Counted from the first letter of the stretch, positions 53,688 to 61,852 are shown. The stretch: 64,000 nucleotides of DNA from Clostridia bacterium (GCA_910575625.1 CAJTFD010000007.1:160913-224912), one strand, 5' to 3'. A program made the numbers and translations. Notes: a model not told the origin generated them from the letters alone.

Positions 53688-55063
53688 CTCTCTTTCTCCT
53701 CCCGGACTGAATCCAGCAGCGCATTGGCCTGCCTGTCCTCCACGCCCTCTGAAGTCTCTTTCTGGAACAATATGCGGAAGGTCATGAACATCAGCTTAAT
53801 GTCCAGCATAACGGAATAATTCTCAATGTAGAACAGATCCAGTTTCAATTTATCGTAAGGAGTCGTGTTGTATTTTCCGTAAACCTGGGCGTACCCGGTC
53901 AGCCCGGCTTTCACTTTCAGACGGTAGTGAAATTCCGGTATCTCCTTTTGATATTCTTTGACCAGCACTTTTCTCTCGGGGCGCGGCCCCACCAGGGACA
54001 TGTCCCCGACCAGCACATTAAAGAGCTGGGGCAGTTCATCAAAATGCAGATTGCGCAGCACCCTGCCCACCGGCGTGATCCGACTGTCATGTTTCGACGC
54101 CAGGCGTGCGCCGCTCTTCTCAGAATCCACCCGCATGCTCCGGAACTTGAAGATCCTAAATGTCCTTCCGTTCTGCGTCAGTCTCTCCTGCCGGTAGAAC
54201 ACCGGCCCCTTGTCGCACAACTTCACGGCCAGAGCGCACAGGAGCATGATCGGCGAAAACAGGATGATGGCCAAAAGTGAGATCACGATATCCATGGCCC
54301 GTTTGACCGCCAGCTGTTCCGCGTTCAATCCTATGTTCCGCGCCACCAAAAGCGGCGTATCGAACAGATGGATCCGATCCGTCCCCGTGAGGATCACATC
54401 CGAGATCTTGGGTGTGATGTAACAGCGGATGGAATGGGCGAAGCAGTATTTCAGATATTTATTGCGTATCTGCGAGGGGAGGTCCCAGATGATGACCGCC
54501 TCGTATTTCCTCATCATCCGATAGATCTCCTTCTCCCCGGCATCGATATGCACCTGGCCGCTGATGTTGTATTTATCCCTCCGTGCCTCCATCTTTTTGA
54601 TCAGCTGGTCCGGCTTGCGGTCCCCGTAGATCACCAGCATACGTCTGGCACCGTACAGATGGTTGAATATATAGCGGGAACCGAACGTCCACACCACGAT
54701 CACCACAAACTGCGCCACCGTCATGATCAGCAGCGGCCCCGGAGACAGAAACCAGCGGTTGATCAGCGTGATCTGCAGATAGACCACCACGTTGGAGCAG
54801 ATTCCAGCCAGGGCAAGGGAGTAGATGTCGTCCAGCCGCTTCAGGTATCCTACCCGCAAGCCGCCGAACAGCCTTGAAAAAAGCACCAGCAGCAGGGCAT
54901 ACATGGCGATCAGGACCCAGTTCCCCTTATTCCAGAAAGGTTCAAAGATCAGCTCCCGGTAATACCCATACCACGCCACGCCGAATAACGCCGCCTGTGC
55001 CAGGATCACCATGGAGGCCAGGACAAACATGACAATTCTTCTAAAATACTCTCGTCTTCTCAA
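53684..55063 (-). CDS. Undecaprenyl-phosphate sugar phosphotransferase (WbaP/CpsE type)
   Basis: A 459-residue initiating enzyme that loads the first sugar-1-phosphate onto the lipid carrier. It has four N-terminal membrane helices, a CoA-binding-like middle domain, a fifth helix (IVISLLAIILFSPIMLLCAL), and the bacterial sugar transferase domain with KFRSMR, RNLHFDELPQLFNVL and GDMSLVGPRPE. The start is TTG at 55063 with AGGA about nine bases upstream. It replaces TagO/TagA as the likely first step of this polymer. Confidence 0.92.
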   Translation of the reverse strand: MRRREYFRRIVMFVLASMVILAQAALFGVAWYGYYRELIFEPFWNKGNWVLIAMYALLLVLFSRLFGGLRVGYLKRLDDIYSLALAGICSNVVVYLQITLINRWFLSPGPLLIMTVAQFVVIVVWTFGSRYIFNHLYGARRMLVIYGDRKPDQLIKKMEARRDKYNISGQVHIDAGEKEIYRMMRKYEAVIIWDLPSQIRNKYLKYCFAHSIRCYITPKISDVILTGTDRIHLFDTPLLVARNIGLNAEQLAVKRAMDIVISLLAIILFSPIMLLCALAVKLCDKGPVFYRQERLTQNGRTFRIFKFRSMRVDSEKSGARLASKHDSRITPVGRVLRNLHFDELPQLFNVLVGDMSLVGPRPERKVLVKEYQKEIPEFHYRLKVKAGLTGYAQVYGKYNTTPYDKLKLDLFYIENYSVMLDIKLMFMTFRILFQKETSEGVEDRQANALLDSVREEKER

Positions 55064-55112
55064 TTTAACACGTCCTAAACTTTACCTTACATTATCTTTG
55101 GTCATTTTGAGC

Positions 55113-56906
55113 CTATCCCCAGATGCGGTTCACGGCTTCTCTTCCCCGTGCATAAAGCTCCTTTTTATCGACCTGGATCTGGATCTCTTTCAGGTCCCGG
55201 CCCTCCATACGATAGGCAGGTTTCCCCAGCAGCCCCATCAGGACGGCAGGCAGGTCAGAGCAGGCTCTCTCCTCACCTTCCTGGAGCAGACATCCCCAAA
55301 ACCGCTGGAGATACCCGGATGCTCCCGGCAGATCCCCGCAGATCGTACCGCCGATACAGACCACGCTTTCTCTGAGGTCTTCTTCAATCTCCTCTCCAGG
55401 TCCTTCCAGATCCCCTGTGAAGATATACAGCAGGCTGTCCGGTTCTCTTTCACGCAATCTCTTAAATCCCGGAAGGATCCCGCTGGGCGCACCGCCTGCC
55501 ACATAGGCTTTCCGATCTGCCGGAGGGATCGGGATGAACCCAACTTGCCCGCGCAGTTCCTTCCAATCTCTTCCCTGGAATAACAGGGCATATTCCCGGC
55601 CCTGGTACCGGACGAGGGACAGCTGTCCCATATCTTTATCTTTTTCCAGCCATCTCATCGGGACAGGTGTGGGGAGTTCCTGCAGGCCGCCAAGATCCGC
55701 GTCCGTGATAAATGAGGATCCTTCCATCCCAAGTGAAAAGACAGCGTCCATCTTTTTCATTGCGGCCCATTTATGCTCCCATCTGGCCCGTTCCTCCTGC
55801 ACCGACGCAGCCAGTTTCATGATCTCCCTGGTACAGATGGAGACCTTGCGGCCGCAGTTTTTCTCAGCGCCGAGATACCACAGAGGATGCATGGATGTGA
55901 GTACGACCGTATCGAAAGAGGCGCCCCCGAATATCTTTTCCCATTCATAAGCACAGATCTTCTGCATAGCCGGGTACTTTTTCTCCCTCTCCTCTTCTGA
56001 GATCAGCCAGAAATCATCCACATATGCCTTCACCTGTGGCTTCTGTGTGCTCCCATAGAGCATGTGTCCTCCGCGGAACAGCACGCGGACCTGCCGAGGC
56101 AGCTGGGCCAGTTTGTACAATTCTGCAGGATCCTTAGGCTTTGTCATGACCAGTGTGATGTCATATTTTTCATAGTCCGCATACTCCAGCCAGAGCGGCA
56201 TCCATTCCCGCAGCAGATCCCCCTTATTCCATTCAAGCTGGATCAGCACCCGTTGTTTCTTGACCGGAAGCTCCCGGATCTCAATCTGATCCGTCTGGAA
56301 GCCCTCCTGCAGGATAAGATCCCGGAGCAGCTCTGCCTGTGCACCGGTCTTCTCTATCTTACAGATGCGTCCGCCATATATATTTCCCAAACGGTATCCT
56401 GTTTCCAATAGATCGATGTCCGCCTCGGAGGAAACCAGTATATGGGTCGCCTGCAGGAGGCCCTGCATGATCCGCCACGCCTGCATCCGTCTCTCATATT
56501 CCGGGCGGTATTCTTTTCCCCTGGACTGATCTTTCCAAGCAAAACCCAGATCACAGTAAAGCTGCCCGGGCCGGCGCATAAAATAAGCCGGCAGCTTTAT
56601 ATCCGACAACAGGTATCCGGATGTGGCCAAAAGACGCAGATATTCTCTCTCTTCCCATTCGACCAATGGGATCCCCTTGTGCGCGCACCATTCTTTTGCC
56701 TGCCTGGCCGGCTTATAGACACTCCAATGGACCGGATACGCCTGATAGGTGGGATGTGCCTTGATCAGATCATAGAGCTGTACCAAGACGCTTTCATCCC
56801 TGATCTCACCGGAAGTCAGGAAGAAGATCTGCTTCTGTACGATCGGCTGCGGCAGATACTCCGCATATGTGGATACCTGATCTTGCACTTTTGTCATATC
56901 AGCCAT
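55113..56906 (-). CDS. Degenerate glycerophosphotransferase-like protein
   Basis: A 597-residue protein without a recognised catalytic motif. The stretch YLLSDIKLPAYFMRRPGQLY lines up with the segment before the WHGT motif of the neighbouring TagF-like enzyme (YLINNTTFQNFFIRKPEQVY). Where that enzyme has NTWHGTPIKAMG, this one has CDLGFAWKDQSRG, so the catalytic His is lost. The C-terminal part looks like a worn GT-B fold. It may be a pseudoenzyme that helps or regulates the active ones. AGGAGG precedes the ATG. The reading frame is intact, so it is not simply a pseudogene. Confidence 0.6.
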   Translation of the reverse strand: MADMTKVQDQVSTYAEYLPQPIVQKQIFFLTSGEIRDESVLVQLYDLIKAHPTYQAYPVHWSVYKPARQAKEWCAHKGIPLVEWEEREYLRLLATSGYLLSDIKLPAYFMRRPGQLYCDLGFAWKDQSRGKEYRPEYERRMQAWRIMQGLLQATHILVSSEADIDLLETGYRLGNIYGGRICKIEKTGAQAELLRDLILQEGFQTDQIEIRELPVKKQRVLIQLEWNKGDLLREWMPLWLEYADYEKYDITLVMTKPKDPAELYKLAQLPRQVRVLFRGGHMLYGSTQKPQVKAYVDDFWLISEEEREKKYPAMQKICAYEWEKIFGGASFDTVVLTSMHPLWYLGAEKNCGRKVSICTREIMKLAASVQEERARWEHKWAAMKKMDAVFSLGMEGSSFITDADLGGLQELPTPVPMRWLEKDKDMGQLSLVRYQGREYALLFQGRDWKELRGQVGFIPIPPADRKAYVAGGAPSGILPGFKRLREREPDSLLYIFTGDLEGPGEEIEEDLRESVVCIGGTICGDLPGASGYLQRFWGCLLQEGEERACSDLPAVLMGLLGKPAYRMEGRDLKEIQIQVDKKELYARGREAVNRIWG

Positions 56907-56920
56907 GTCTCCCTACCTCC

Positions 56921-59467
56921 TCATGTGATCGCCCGCACAAATTCCTGATACACTTCCCGATTATACGTCTGCACATCGAAATCGTAAGCATCCGGCACTT
57001 CCCCCCGCATAAAAGAGCGCATCCCTTCTAAGATCTCATCCTCCGTATGTCCGATCAGCAGCTGCCCTTCCGGCAGAAGGCTGTCCACAACGGTGGAGAA
57101 ATCCGCCACGATGATCGGCATGTGTACAGCCCTGGCTTCTAAGAGCACCATCGGCTGTCCTTCATGGAGCGACGGCATGATGAAACACTGGCACCTCTGC
57201 ATGATGGCAAAAGGATTCCTTACAATGCCCGGCAGTGTGACTTTATCTGACAGTCCCAATTCATAGACTCTCCGCTCCTCTCTGTCCCTCAATGGGCCAT
57301 CCCCAAGGATATAAAGCCTGGTATCCGGATATTCTTCCTGCAGCCGCGCGAATGCCTGGATCAGTGCGACCTGGTTCTTCTCCGTGGACATCCGGCCCAT
57401 GGTCACAAAATTCACCTTGTCCTCTTCCGGTACAGGAATCAGCTGTGCAGACAGCCGCCCTGACAGCGTCTCCTCTATATCCTGGATCACATATGCCCGA
57501 TCCCCCACATAAGCGATCTCCTGTTTCTCCAATTTTTCCTGGATGCGCCCGCTGTCGATCATGTTCCTGGCATAGACAAATTTCTGGGCAGACTCCTCCG
57601 TCCCCAGGTTTTCCCTATTCACCTCCATGACAGACCTCCCGCAGGATACAAGCCGATCGAACTGCGGGTACAGGGAGATATTGAAATTCAAGCCTCTGCG
57701 CACCGTATATTTCCCATTGACTTTCCTGGACAGTTCTTCTTTGATATCGTTGTGCAGCCAGATAGACTTTACTTTTGCCTCGCCCTGCAGCAGCACCATG
57801 GAATACAGGGAGTTATACCCCTCAAAATCCACGATATAGTCAAATTTCGCATCCCCGAAGCAGCGGTAAAATTCCCGTTTGACCATCTCCATCGGATAGA
57901 GCCTGCGCATGCTCTTCCTGTATAGTCCCCTCTCCGTGGCAAAGAGCCGCCTCGCATCCTCATCCACGGTCATGACACATGCCCCAGTCCGCACCAGCAC
58001 CCGCACGTGAGGATTTATGCCGGCGATCTTTTCTCTCACCCCAGGTTTATTCGGGTTATCCACCACATAGGCGGTCACGTCAAATCGCTCATAGTCGATC
58101 TGTGCCAGCAGATTCATAAACGAGTGGGTAATCCCATTCTCTGCCAAGACCCCGCTGTGCAGGAGCAGCGCCTCTTTCGTCTTCCGCGCGCGCACACTCT
58201 CATATCCCTTTTCTCTCCCAAAAACAATGTCCGCCACCCGTTGGCTGGACCGGCCATCTTCATACGGACACATCCGCTCTCGTATCGCCTGATAAGTCGC
58301 TCTGTAACGTTTTTGGACATTTTCTATATCCAAGATCGCGTCTATGATATCTTCCAGATCCGATGAGGCTGGGCCCGGTAGCTGCTCCGGTGTAAAGTCC
58401 AGCCCACGGCTCGTCTTGTAATCTTCCAAGTCAGGGATATAAAATAAGATCGGACGCTCCAATACCATATAATCGAGGAAGATGCTGGAATAATCCGATA
58501 TCAGGATGTCGACCACAGACATCAGTTCATTGGCATCGATCATCGCCGGTAGCAGCACGCCTTTGTACTCATCCAGATCCTTGAGCTGCTTGTACACGAG
58601 CTGATGCGGTTTGATAAGAATCTGATACGTCTCGCCGTCCAAGCCAGCCTCCAATCTCTCCTTGATCTCCAGCAATTCCAGAGGATTGACCACGGCCTTG
58701 CCGGAACTGTTCTCCCTCCAGGTCGGCGCATAGAGGACGATCTTCCTGCCTTTTGCAAGTTCGATCCCATAAGCCCTCAGTCTTCTTTTGATCGCCTCCC
58801 GGGAAGTTTTGGTCAAAAGGTCATTTCTTGGATACCCCTCCTGCAAGATCTCCCCCATGAATATCTCCTGCAATTTATAGCTATGCAGATACATCCGTGT
58901 CATATGGGGATTCGCCGATAAAAGATAATTACTGCACAAAAAATTGCGCATCGTGTTCGCAACCCCGAAATTCCCATCCGGCATATCATACCCCATGGCT
59001 TTGATCGGTGTGCCATGCCAAGTGTTTATATAAACTTGTTCGGGTTTCCGTATGAAAAAATTCTGGAACGTGGTGTTGTTGATCAGATATTTCGCCGTCG
59101 CCAGGGCTTCCAGGTACTCTTTGCTCCGATACTCCACGAATACAACGTTCCTGCGTCCCGCATACTCATTTATGATCGGCTGATTCTCCTCAAGGTCATC
59201 GATGACCCAGATATGCTTAAAGTCAGAAAATCCCGGACGATCCAGCAATTCCAAAAAAATCGCATATGGATTATCCACCAATCCCCTGCCCCAAAAACTT
59301 TCATATAAGATCGTATGGTCCGAGACCGGTTTCTTATAGATATCCGCATACTGTGTAAGGAGGATCTGATGGCTATTCTTGCTCCTGATCTTTTTCCGCT
59401 CTTCTTTGATCTCCTGATATTCCTGAAAATCCTTTTTCAGCTTCCTTATCTTTTTCCTAATATCCAT
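56921..59467 (-). CDS. CDP-glycerol glycerophosphotransferase fused to a GT4 glycosyltransferase, second copy
   Basis: An 848-residue protein with the same layout as 42842-45247. The N-terminal half is TagF-like (NTWHGTPIKAMGYD, QEGYPRNDLL, LYAPTWRENSS, ISDYSSIFLDYM). The C-terminal half is a family 4 glycosyltransferase (TMGRMSTEKNQVALIQAF, MPSLHEGQPMVLLEA). The coiled-coil N-terminus (about 1-30) is basic and probably holds the enzyme at the membrane. Two such fusions in one locus suggest two alternating steps in chain building. Its ribosome site is weak. The HPt gene lies 76 bases upstream. Confidence 0.9.
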   Translation of the reverse strand: MDIRKKIRKLKKDFQEYQEIKEERKKIRSKNSHQILLTQYADIYKKPVSDHTILYESFWGRGLVDNPYAIFLELLDRPGFSDFKHIWVIDDLEENQPIINEYAGRRNVVFVEYRSKEYLEALATAKYLINNTTFQNFFIRKPEQVYINTWHGTPIKAMGYDMPDGNFGVANTMRNFLCSNYLLSANPHMTRMYLHSYKLQEIFMGEILQEGYPRNDLLTKTSREAIKRRLRAYGIELAKGRKIVLYAPTWRENSSGKAVVNPLELLEIKERLEAGLDGETYQILIKPHQLVYKQLKDLDEYKGVLLPAMIDANELMSVVDILISDYSSIFLDYMVLERPILFYIPDLEDYKTSRGLDFTPEQLPGPASSDLEDIIDAILDIENVQKRYRATYQAIRERMCPYEDGRSSQRVADIVFGREKGYESVRARKTKEALLLHSGVLAENGITHSFMNLLAQIDYERFDVTAYVVDNPNKPGVREKIAGINPHVRVLVRTGACVMTVDEDARRLFATERGLYRKSMRRLYPMEMVKREFYRCFGDAKFDYIVDFEGYNSLYSMVLLQGEAKVKSIWLHNDIKEELSRKVNGKYTVRRGLNFNISLYPQFDRLVSCGRSVMEVNRENLGTEESAQKFVYARNMIDSGRIQEKLEKQEIAYVGDRAYVIQDIEETLSGRLSAQLIPVPEEDKVNFVTMGRMSTEKNQVALIQAFARLQEEYPDTRLYILGDGPLRDREERRVYELGLSDKVTLPGIVRNPFAIMQRCQCFIMPSLHEGQPMVLLEARAVHMPIIVADFSTVVDSLLPEGQLLIGHTEDEILEGMRSFMRGEVPDAYDFDVQTYNREVYQEFVRAIT

Positions 59468-59543
59468 AGGCTGTCCATTCTACATAGATTTTATAGTTCC
59501 TGCCCCTATTATTTGATGCCCCTTCGATATTTATTCAGGAATA

Positions 59544-59894
59544 TCATAATTGAGAGATACACTCTGTGGCTTTCTGATAATCTTTCTCCACCTGCGCCAG
59601 GATCTCCTGTGCATTCCCCGGGATCTCCCCGTCACGCAATATATCCGTCAATTGGCCGCTGGACGCTTGTAGATCCATCAGTTCCAAGTTCAGTGCAACA
59701 CCCTTGATCGTGTGAGCCGCCCGGAATGCCTCCTCTGCATTCCCCGCCGCCAGGGCCTCTTTCAGATTCTCAAAGCTGGGATCCTTCGTGAATTTATTCA
59801 GGAACTTTATGATGCGTTCCTCTTTCTTTCCCATCCTAGTCATCATTACATCATAATCTCCGCCAACATTACTATAAAAACTTTTTAGATCCAT
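59544..59894 (-). CDS. Free-standing HPt (histidine phosphotransfer) protein
   Basis: A 116-residue four-helix HPt domain with phospho-acceptor His61 in AAHTIKGVALNL (HxxKG). HPt proteins pass phosphate between a hybrid kinase and a response regulator. No kinase or receiver gene is in the window, so partners act in trans. It is the first leftward gene before the surface-polymer run and may share its transcript, which would link polymer synthesis to a phosphorelay; this is inference. AGGAG lies six bases before the ATG. Confidence 0.85.
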   Translation of the reverse strand: MDLKSFYSNVGGDYDVMMTRMGKKEERIIKFLNKFTKDPSFENLKEALAAGNAEEAFRAAHTIKGVALNLELMDLQASSGQLTDILRDGEIPGNAQEILAQVEKDYQKATECISQL

Positions 59895-59994
59895 GATCTG
59901 CTCCTTTCTGGTATCCTGGCCACTTTATCCTTTCTTTTTCCTCAAGTGTGGATATAGTGCAGTACACCTATTGTAAATCTTTACCTTACTCATG

Positions 59995-60022
59995 ATTATA
60001 CGCTTTTTTCTTGTATTGTAAA
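59995..60022 (-). promoter_or_regulatory. Promoter of the HPt gene and possibly the surface-polymer operon
   Basis: Read leftward: TTTACA (60017-60022), 16-base spacer, TATAAT (59995-60000). It leaves a leader of about 94 bases. It is back to back with the rightward promoter at 60011-60038. Confidence 0.6.
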
Positions 60023-60380
60023 GTAAAATTCCTATAAAAAAAACACTTACTTTTAAGCATAAAGTAAGTGGGCAGACTGTAGACAAAGTGTCTGTTTAGC
60101 CATGGGTGCTCGAAGGGCTGTGCCCTCGAACTGGGATCAAGTAGACGGAATTTACTTCCGGCTACTTGCAAAAAGCCCGATCTGTAGGGGCTTTAGCCCT
60201 TGTGCGAGCAGATCGGGCTTTTATCCTCCAGCATTAAAATTTATGGCGTAAGCCATGAATTTTACCAGAGTGGCGACTTTGTCGACACTCTGACACTTAC
60301 TTTTAAGCATAAAGTAAGTGGGCTCAGACTGCAGAAAGAGAGAGGTACCGGAGTCAGACTCCAACGTCTCTCTTTTATCT
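60011..60380 (+). ncRNA. Candidate structured RNA: promoter followed by a tandem hairpin array
   Basis: A rightward promoter, TTGTAT (60011-60016), 16 bases, TATAAA (60033-60038), would start transcription at the first hairpin. At least eight hairpins follow without a reading frame. They are CACTTACTTT/AAAGTAAGTG (60044-60070), AGACA/TGTCT (60081-60093), TCGA-GGGC/GCCCTCGA (60110-60129), AAGTAG-CGGAA/TTCCG-CTACTT (60139-60167), a perfect 14-pair stem (60171-60184 with 60209-60222), a 12-pair stem (60236-60263), CAGAGTG-CGAC/GTCG-CACTCTG (60266-60292), and a repeat of the first (60294-60320). A last stem, AAAGAGAGA/TCTCTCTTT, ends in TTTT at 60376. Flanking genes diverge, so these are not ordinary gene terminators. 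Confidence 0.5.
60043..60323. repeat. Pair of 31-base direct repeats, each a hairpin
   Basis: The 31 bases at 60043-60073 recur exactly at 60293-60323, 250 bases apart. Each copy is itself a ten-pair hairpin with a seven-base loop. They bracket the other hairpins of the array. Confidence 0.9.
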
Positions 60381-60470
60381 TGGCATATATCTTCTTTAAA
60401 ATAGGTGGACGTTCCTTGGTCGGCAGTCCCCCTCTCTCCCTTCTTGATTCTTTTTCTGTTGATCTTCCTT

Positions 60471-60499
60471 TTGACTTTTTACTATCAAAGTGATAATAT
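60471..60499 (+). promoter_or_regulatory. Promoter and operator of the HTH regulator gene
   Basis: TTGACT (60471-60476), 17-base spacer, TAATAT (60494-60499). The spacer and -10 hold ACTATCAAAGTGATAAT (60481-60497), close to the perfect palindrome at 61120-61136 in front of the downstream genes. Confidence 0.7.
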
Positions 60500-60529
60500 T
60501 TTCATATATTCAGATCAGGAGGCAGAAAC

Positions 60530-61069
60530 ATGACCGATAAAATTATGGAGTGCATTACAAACCCGACAAAATGCAGATTATTACTCGAAATATATTCGCA
60601 AGGACAGGCAACTGCAAAGCATTTATCAGATACTTTTGGCGACATTCCACAAGCTACCTTATATCGCAATTTGAAAAAGATGTTGAATGATGGTATTTTG
60701 AAAGTGGTTGACGAAACACAAATACGCGGCACAGTAGAAAAAACGTATGCGCTTGCCTTTGATCTTAATGAAGATCTTGAAGCAATATTAGCTGAAAATT
60801 CTGGCACTCTCTATATGCAAGTATTTACACAATATTTTCTTGGATTTGCAGAACAATTCCGGGAATACTGCAACTCTCCGAACATCAACATTAAAAATGA
60901 TATGTCTGGTTTCTCTCTTTCACACATTTATTTATCAGATGAAGAATTGACTGAACTTATGAAAAGTATTTCAGGTATCATCCATGCTGCAAAAAAGAAC
61001 GGACCAAAAGCAGGTCGGAAATTACGGACGCTTGGGTTAATTGTATCCCCACCTCAAAATCCAAAATAA
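60530..61069 (+). CDS. Winged-helix (ArsR-like) transcriptional regulator
   Basis: A 179-residue regulator with an N-terminal winged helix: CRLLLEIYSQGQATAKHLSD, then IPQATLYRNLKKMLNDGIL as the recognition helix region. The C-terminal half is helical and not recognised. Nearly identical promoter-operator blocks precede this gene and the transporter genes downstream, so it most likely represses both and responds to the compound the transporter handles. AGGAGG precedes the ATG. The gene is AT-richer than the main part of the window. Confidence 0.8.
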   Translation: MTDKIMECITNPTKCRLLLEIYSQGQATAKHLSDTFGDIPQATLYRNLKKMLNDGILKVVDETQIRGTVEKTYALAFDLNEDLEAILAENSGTLYMQVFTQYFLGFAEQFREYCNSPNINIKNDMSGFSLSHIYLSDEELTELMKSISGIIHAAKKNGPKAGRKLRTLGLIVSPPQNPK

Positions 61070-61077
61070 ATGATCTA

Positions 61078-61108
61078 CCGCTCCCACTAAAAAAGGGAGC
61101 GGATTTTT
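61078..61108 (+). terminator. Terminator after the HTH regulator gene
   Basis: CCGCTCCC (61078-61085) pairs perfectly with GGGAGCGG (61095-61102), followed by ATTTTTCTT. The next promoter begins immediately after. Confidence 0.85.
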
Positions 61109-61109
61109 C

Positions 61110-61138
61110 TTGACTTTTTATTATCATCATGATAATAT
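61110..61138 (+). promoter_or_regulatory. Promoter and operator of the ABC exporter genes
   Basis: TTGACT (61110-61115), 17-base spacer, TAATAT (61133-61138). ATTATCATCATGATAAT (61120-61136) is a perfect seven-base inverted repeat around TCA and matches the site before the regulator gene. Confidence 0.75.
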
Positions 61139-61201
61139 TATCCATATAAGAATATATGTGCCGCACTATACTCAAAAACAAAAAACGAAAGGAGCTTTTC
61201 T

Positions 61202-61542
61202 ATGAGCAAAAGCATAAGAGCATTAGAATGTGTCTGAAAACCGCTTTATGTCAACTGTAAGTCACAATTTGTGGAAGATCTGACCCAAATGAGGAAGGCG
61301 TAGCGGGCTACGCTGACCGAAAGCGGGCCAGATCTTCCGCGAAGTGGGGCTTGCAGGCGGCGTGAATGGGTTTTAAGACACGCTCTAGGATCATCCTCAC
61401 TTTAGTTACGCTGCTTGGCGTACTGACAGCACTTTTCTTTCTGCTGGGCACAATACCGCTGCACTTTGGAGCAAAGGGAGCAGACAGCGTTGCAGACAAA
61501 CAAACTCTATCCCACGGCCGGGCTTATTTCAAAAGCAGTTGA
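61202..61542 (+). pseudogene. DUF1648/SdpI-type membrane protein remnant, broken by a MITE
   Basis: The gene starts at ATG 61202 behind AGGAG (MSKSIRA) and is cut by the element at 61224-61387. After it, another frame reads TLVTLLGVLTALFFLLGTIP then LHFGAKGADS, a membrane helix plus the IPxHF motif of DUF1648 proteins such as SdpI. A stop follows at 61540-61542 after about 50 residues, so the rest of the gene is gone. Removing the element does not restore the frame, so further decay has occurred. SdpI-like proteins give immunity to secreted toxins. Confidence 0.6.
61224..61387. mobile_element. MITE-like element, copy B (TA-flanked, about 160 bp)
   Basis: The ends are GAATGTGTCTGAAAACC and GGTTTTAAGACACGCTC, with TA just outside each. 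It is clearly related to copy A over its whole length but diverged. Internal stems are GGAAGATCTG/CAGATCTTCC (61273-61282 with 61329-61338) and a central GCGTAGC-GG-GCTACGC (61298-61313). The central stem has a different sequence from copy A yet is again perfectly paired. It interrupts the DUF1648-type gene. Confidence 0.75.
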
Positions 61543-61648
61543 ACAGCAAAACTGGCTGTATTTTTTAGTTTTTATTGGCTTAATATCCTCAATATGATAA
61601 TTTTCTTGATAAGATAAAATTTACTAAAATAACACAGGAGGTAAAAAC

Positions 61649-61852
61649 ATGGATAGTCCATTTGGAATACTGCCCTTGCTTATCCCCGTTCTGATCATGG
61701 ATATTGCACTTGCAGCAGCAGCGGTAGTTCATATCCTGCGACACCCATATTATCGTTTTGGTAACAAAATTATGTGGCTTGTAATTGCCGTAGTTTTATT
61801 GCTATTTGGGCCAATCATTTATTTTGTCTTTGGAAAGGGGGAGAACGAATGA
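61649..61852 (+). CDS. PLDc_N-domain small membrane protein
   Basis: A 67-residue protein with two membrane helices: LLIPVLIMDIALAAAAVVHI and IMWLVIAVVLLLFGPIIYF. The PLDc_N pattern is present, with HPYYRFGNKIMW between the helices and YFVFGK at the end. Such peptides are often found beside bacteriocin-immunity-type ABC transporters. An AGGAGG site precedes the ATG. The stop overlaps the ATPase start by four bases. Confidence 0.8.
   Translation: MDSPFGILPLLIPVLIMDIALAAAAVVHILRHPYYRFGNKIMWLVIAVVLLLFGPIIYFVFGKGENE

Noticed and set aside
59986..60171. Leftward frame of 61 codons in the hairpin region
   Set aside because: It crosses several perfect hairpins and the HPt promoter, with no ribosome site or recognisable protein.
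60043..60323. 31-base repeat pair considered as a minimal CRISPR array
   Set aside because: There are only two copies, 250 bases apart, with structured rather than unique spacer DNA, and no cas genes.
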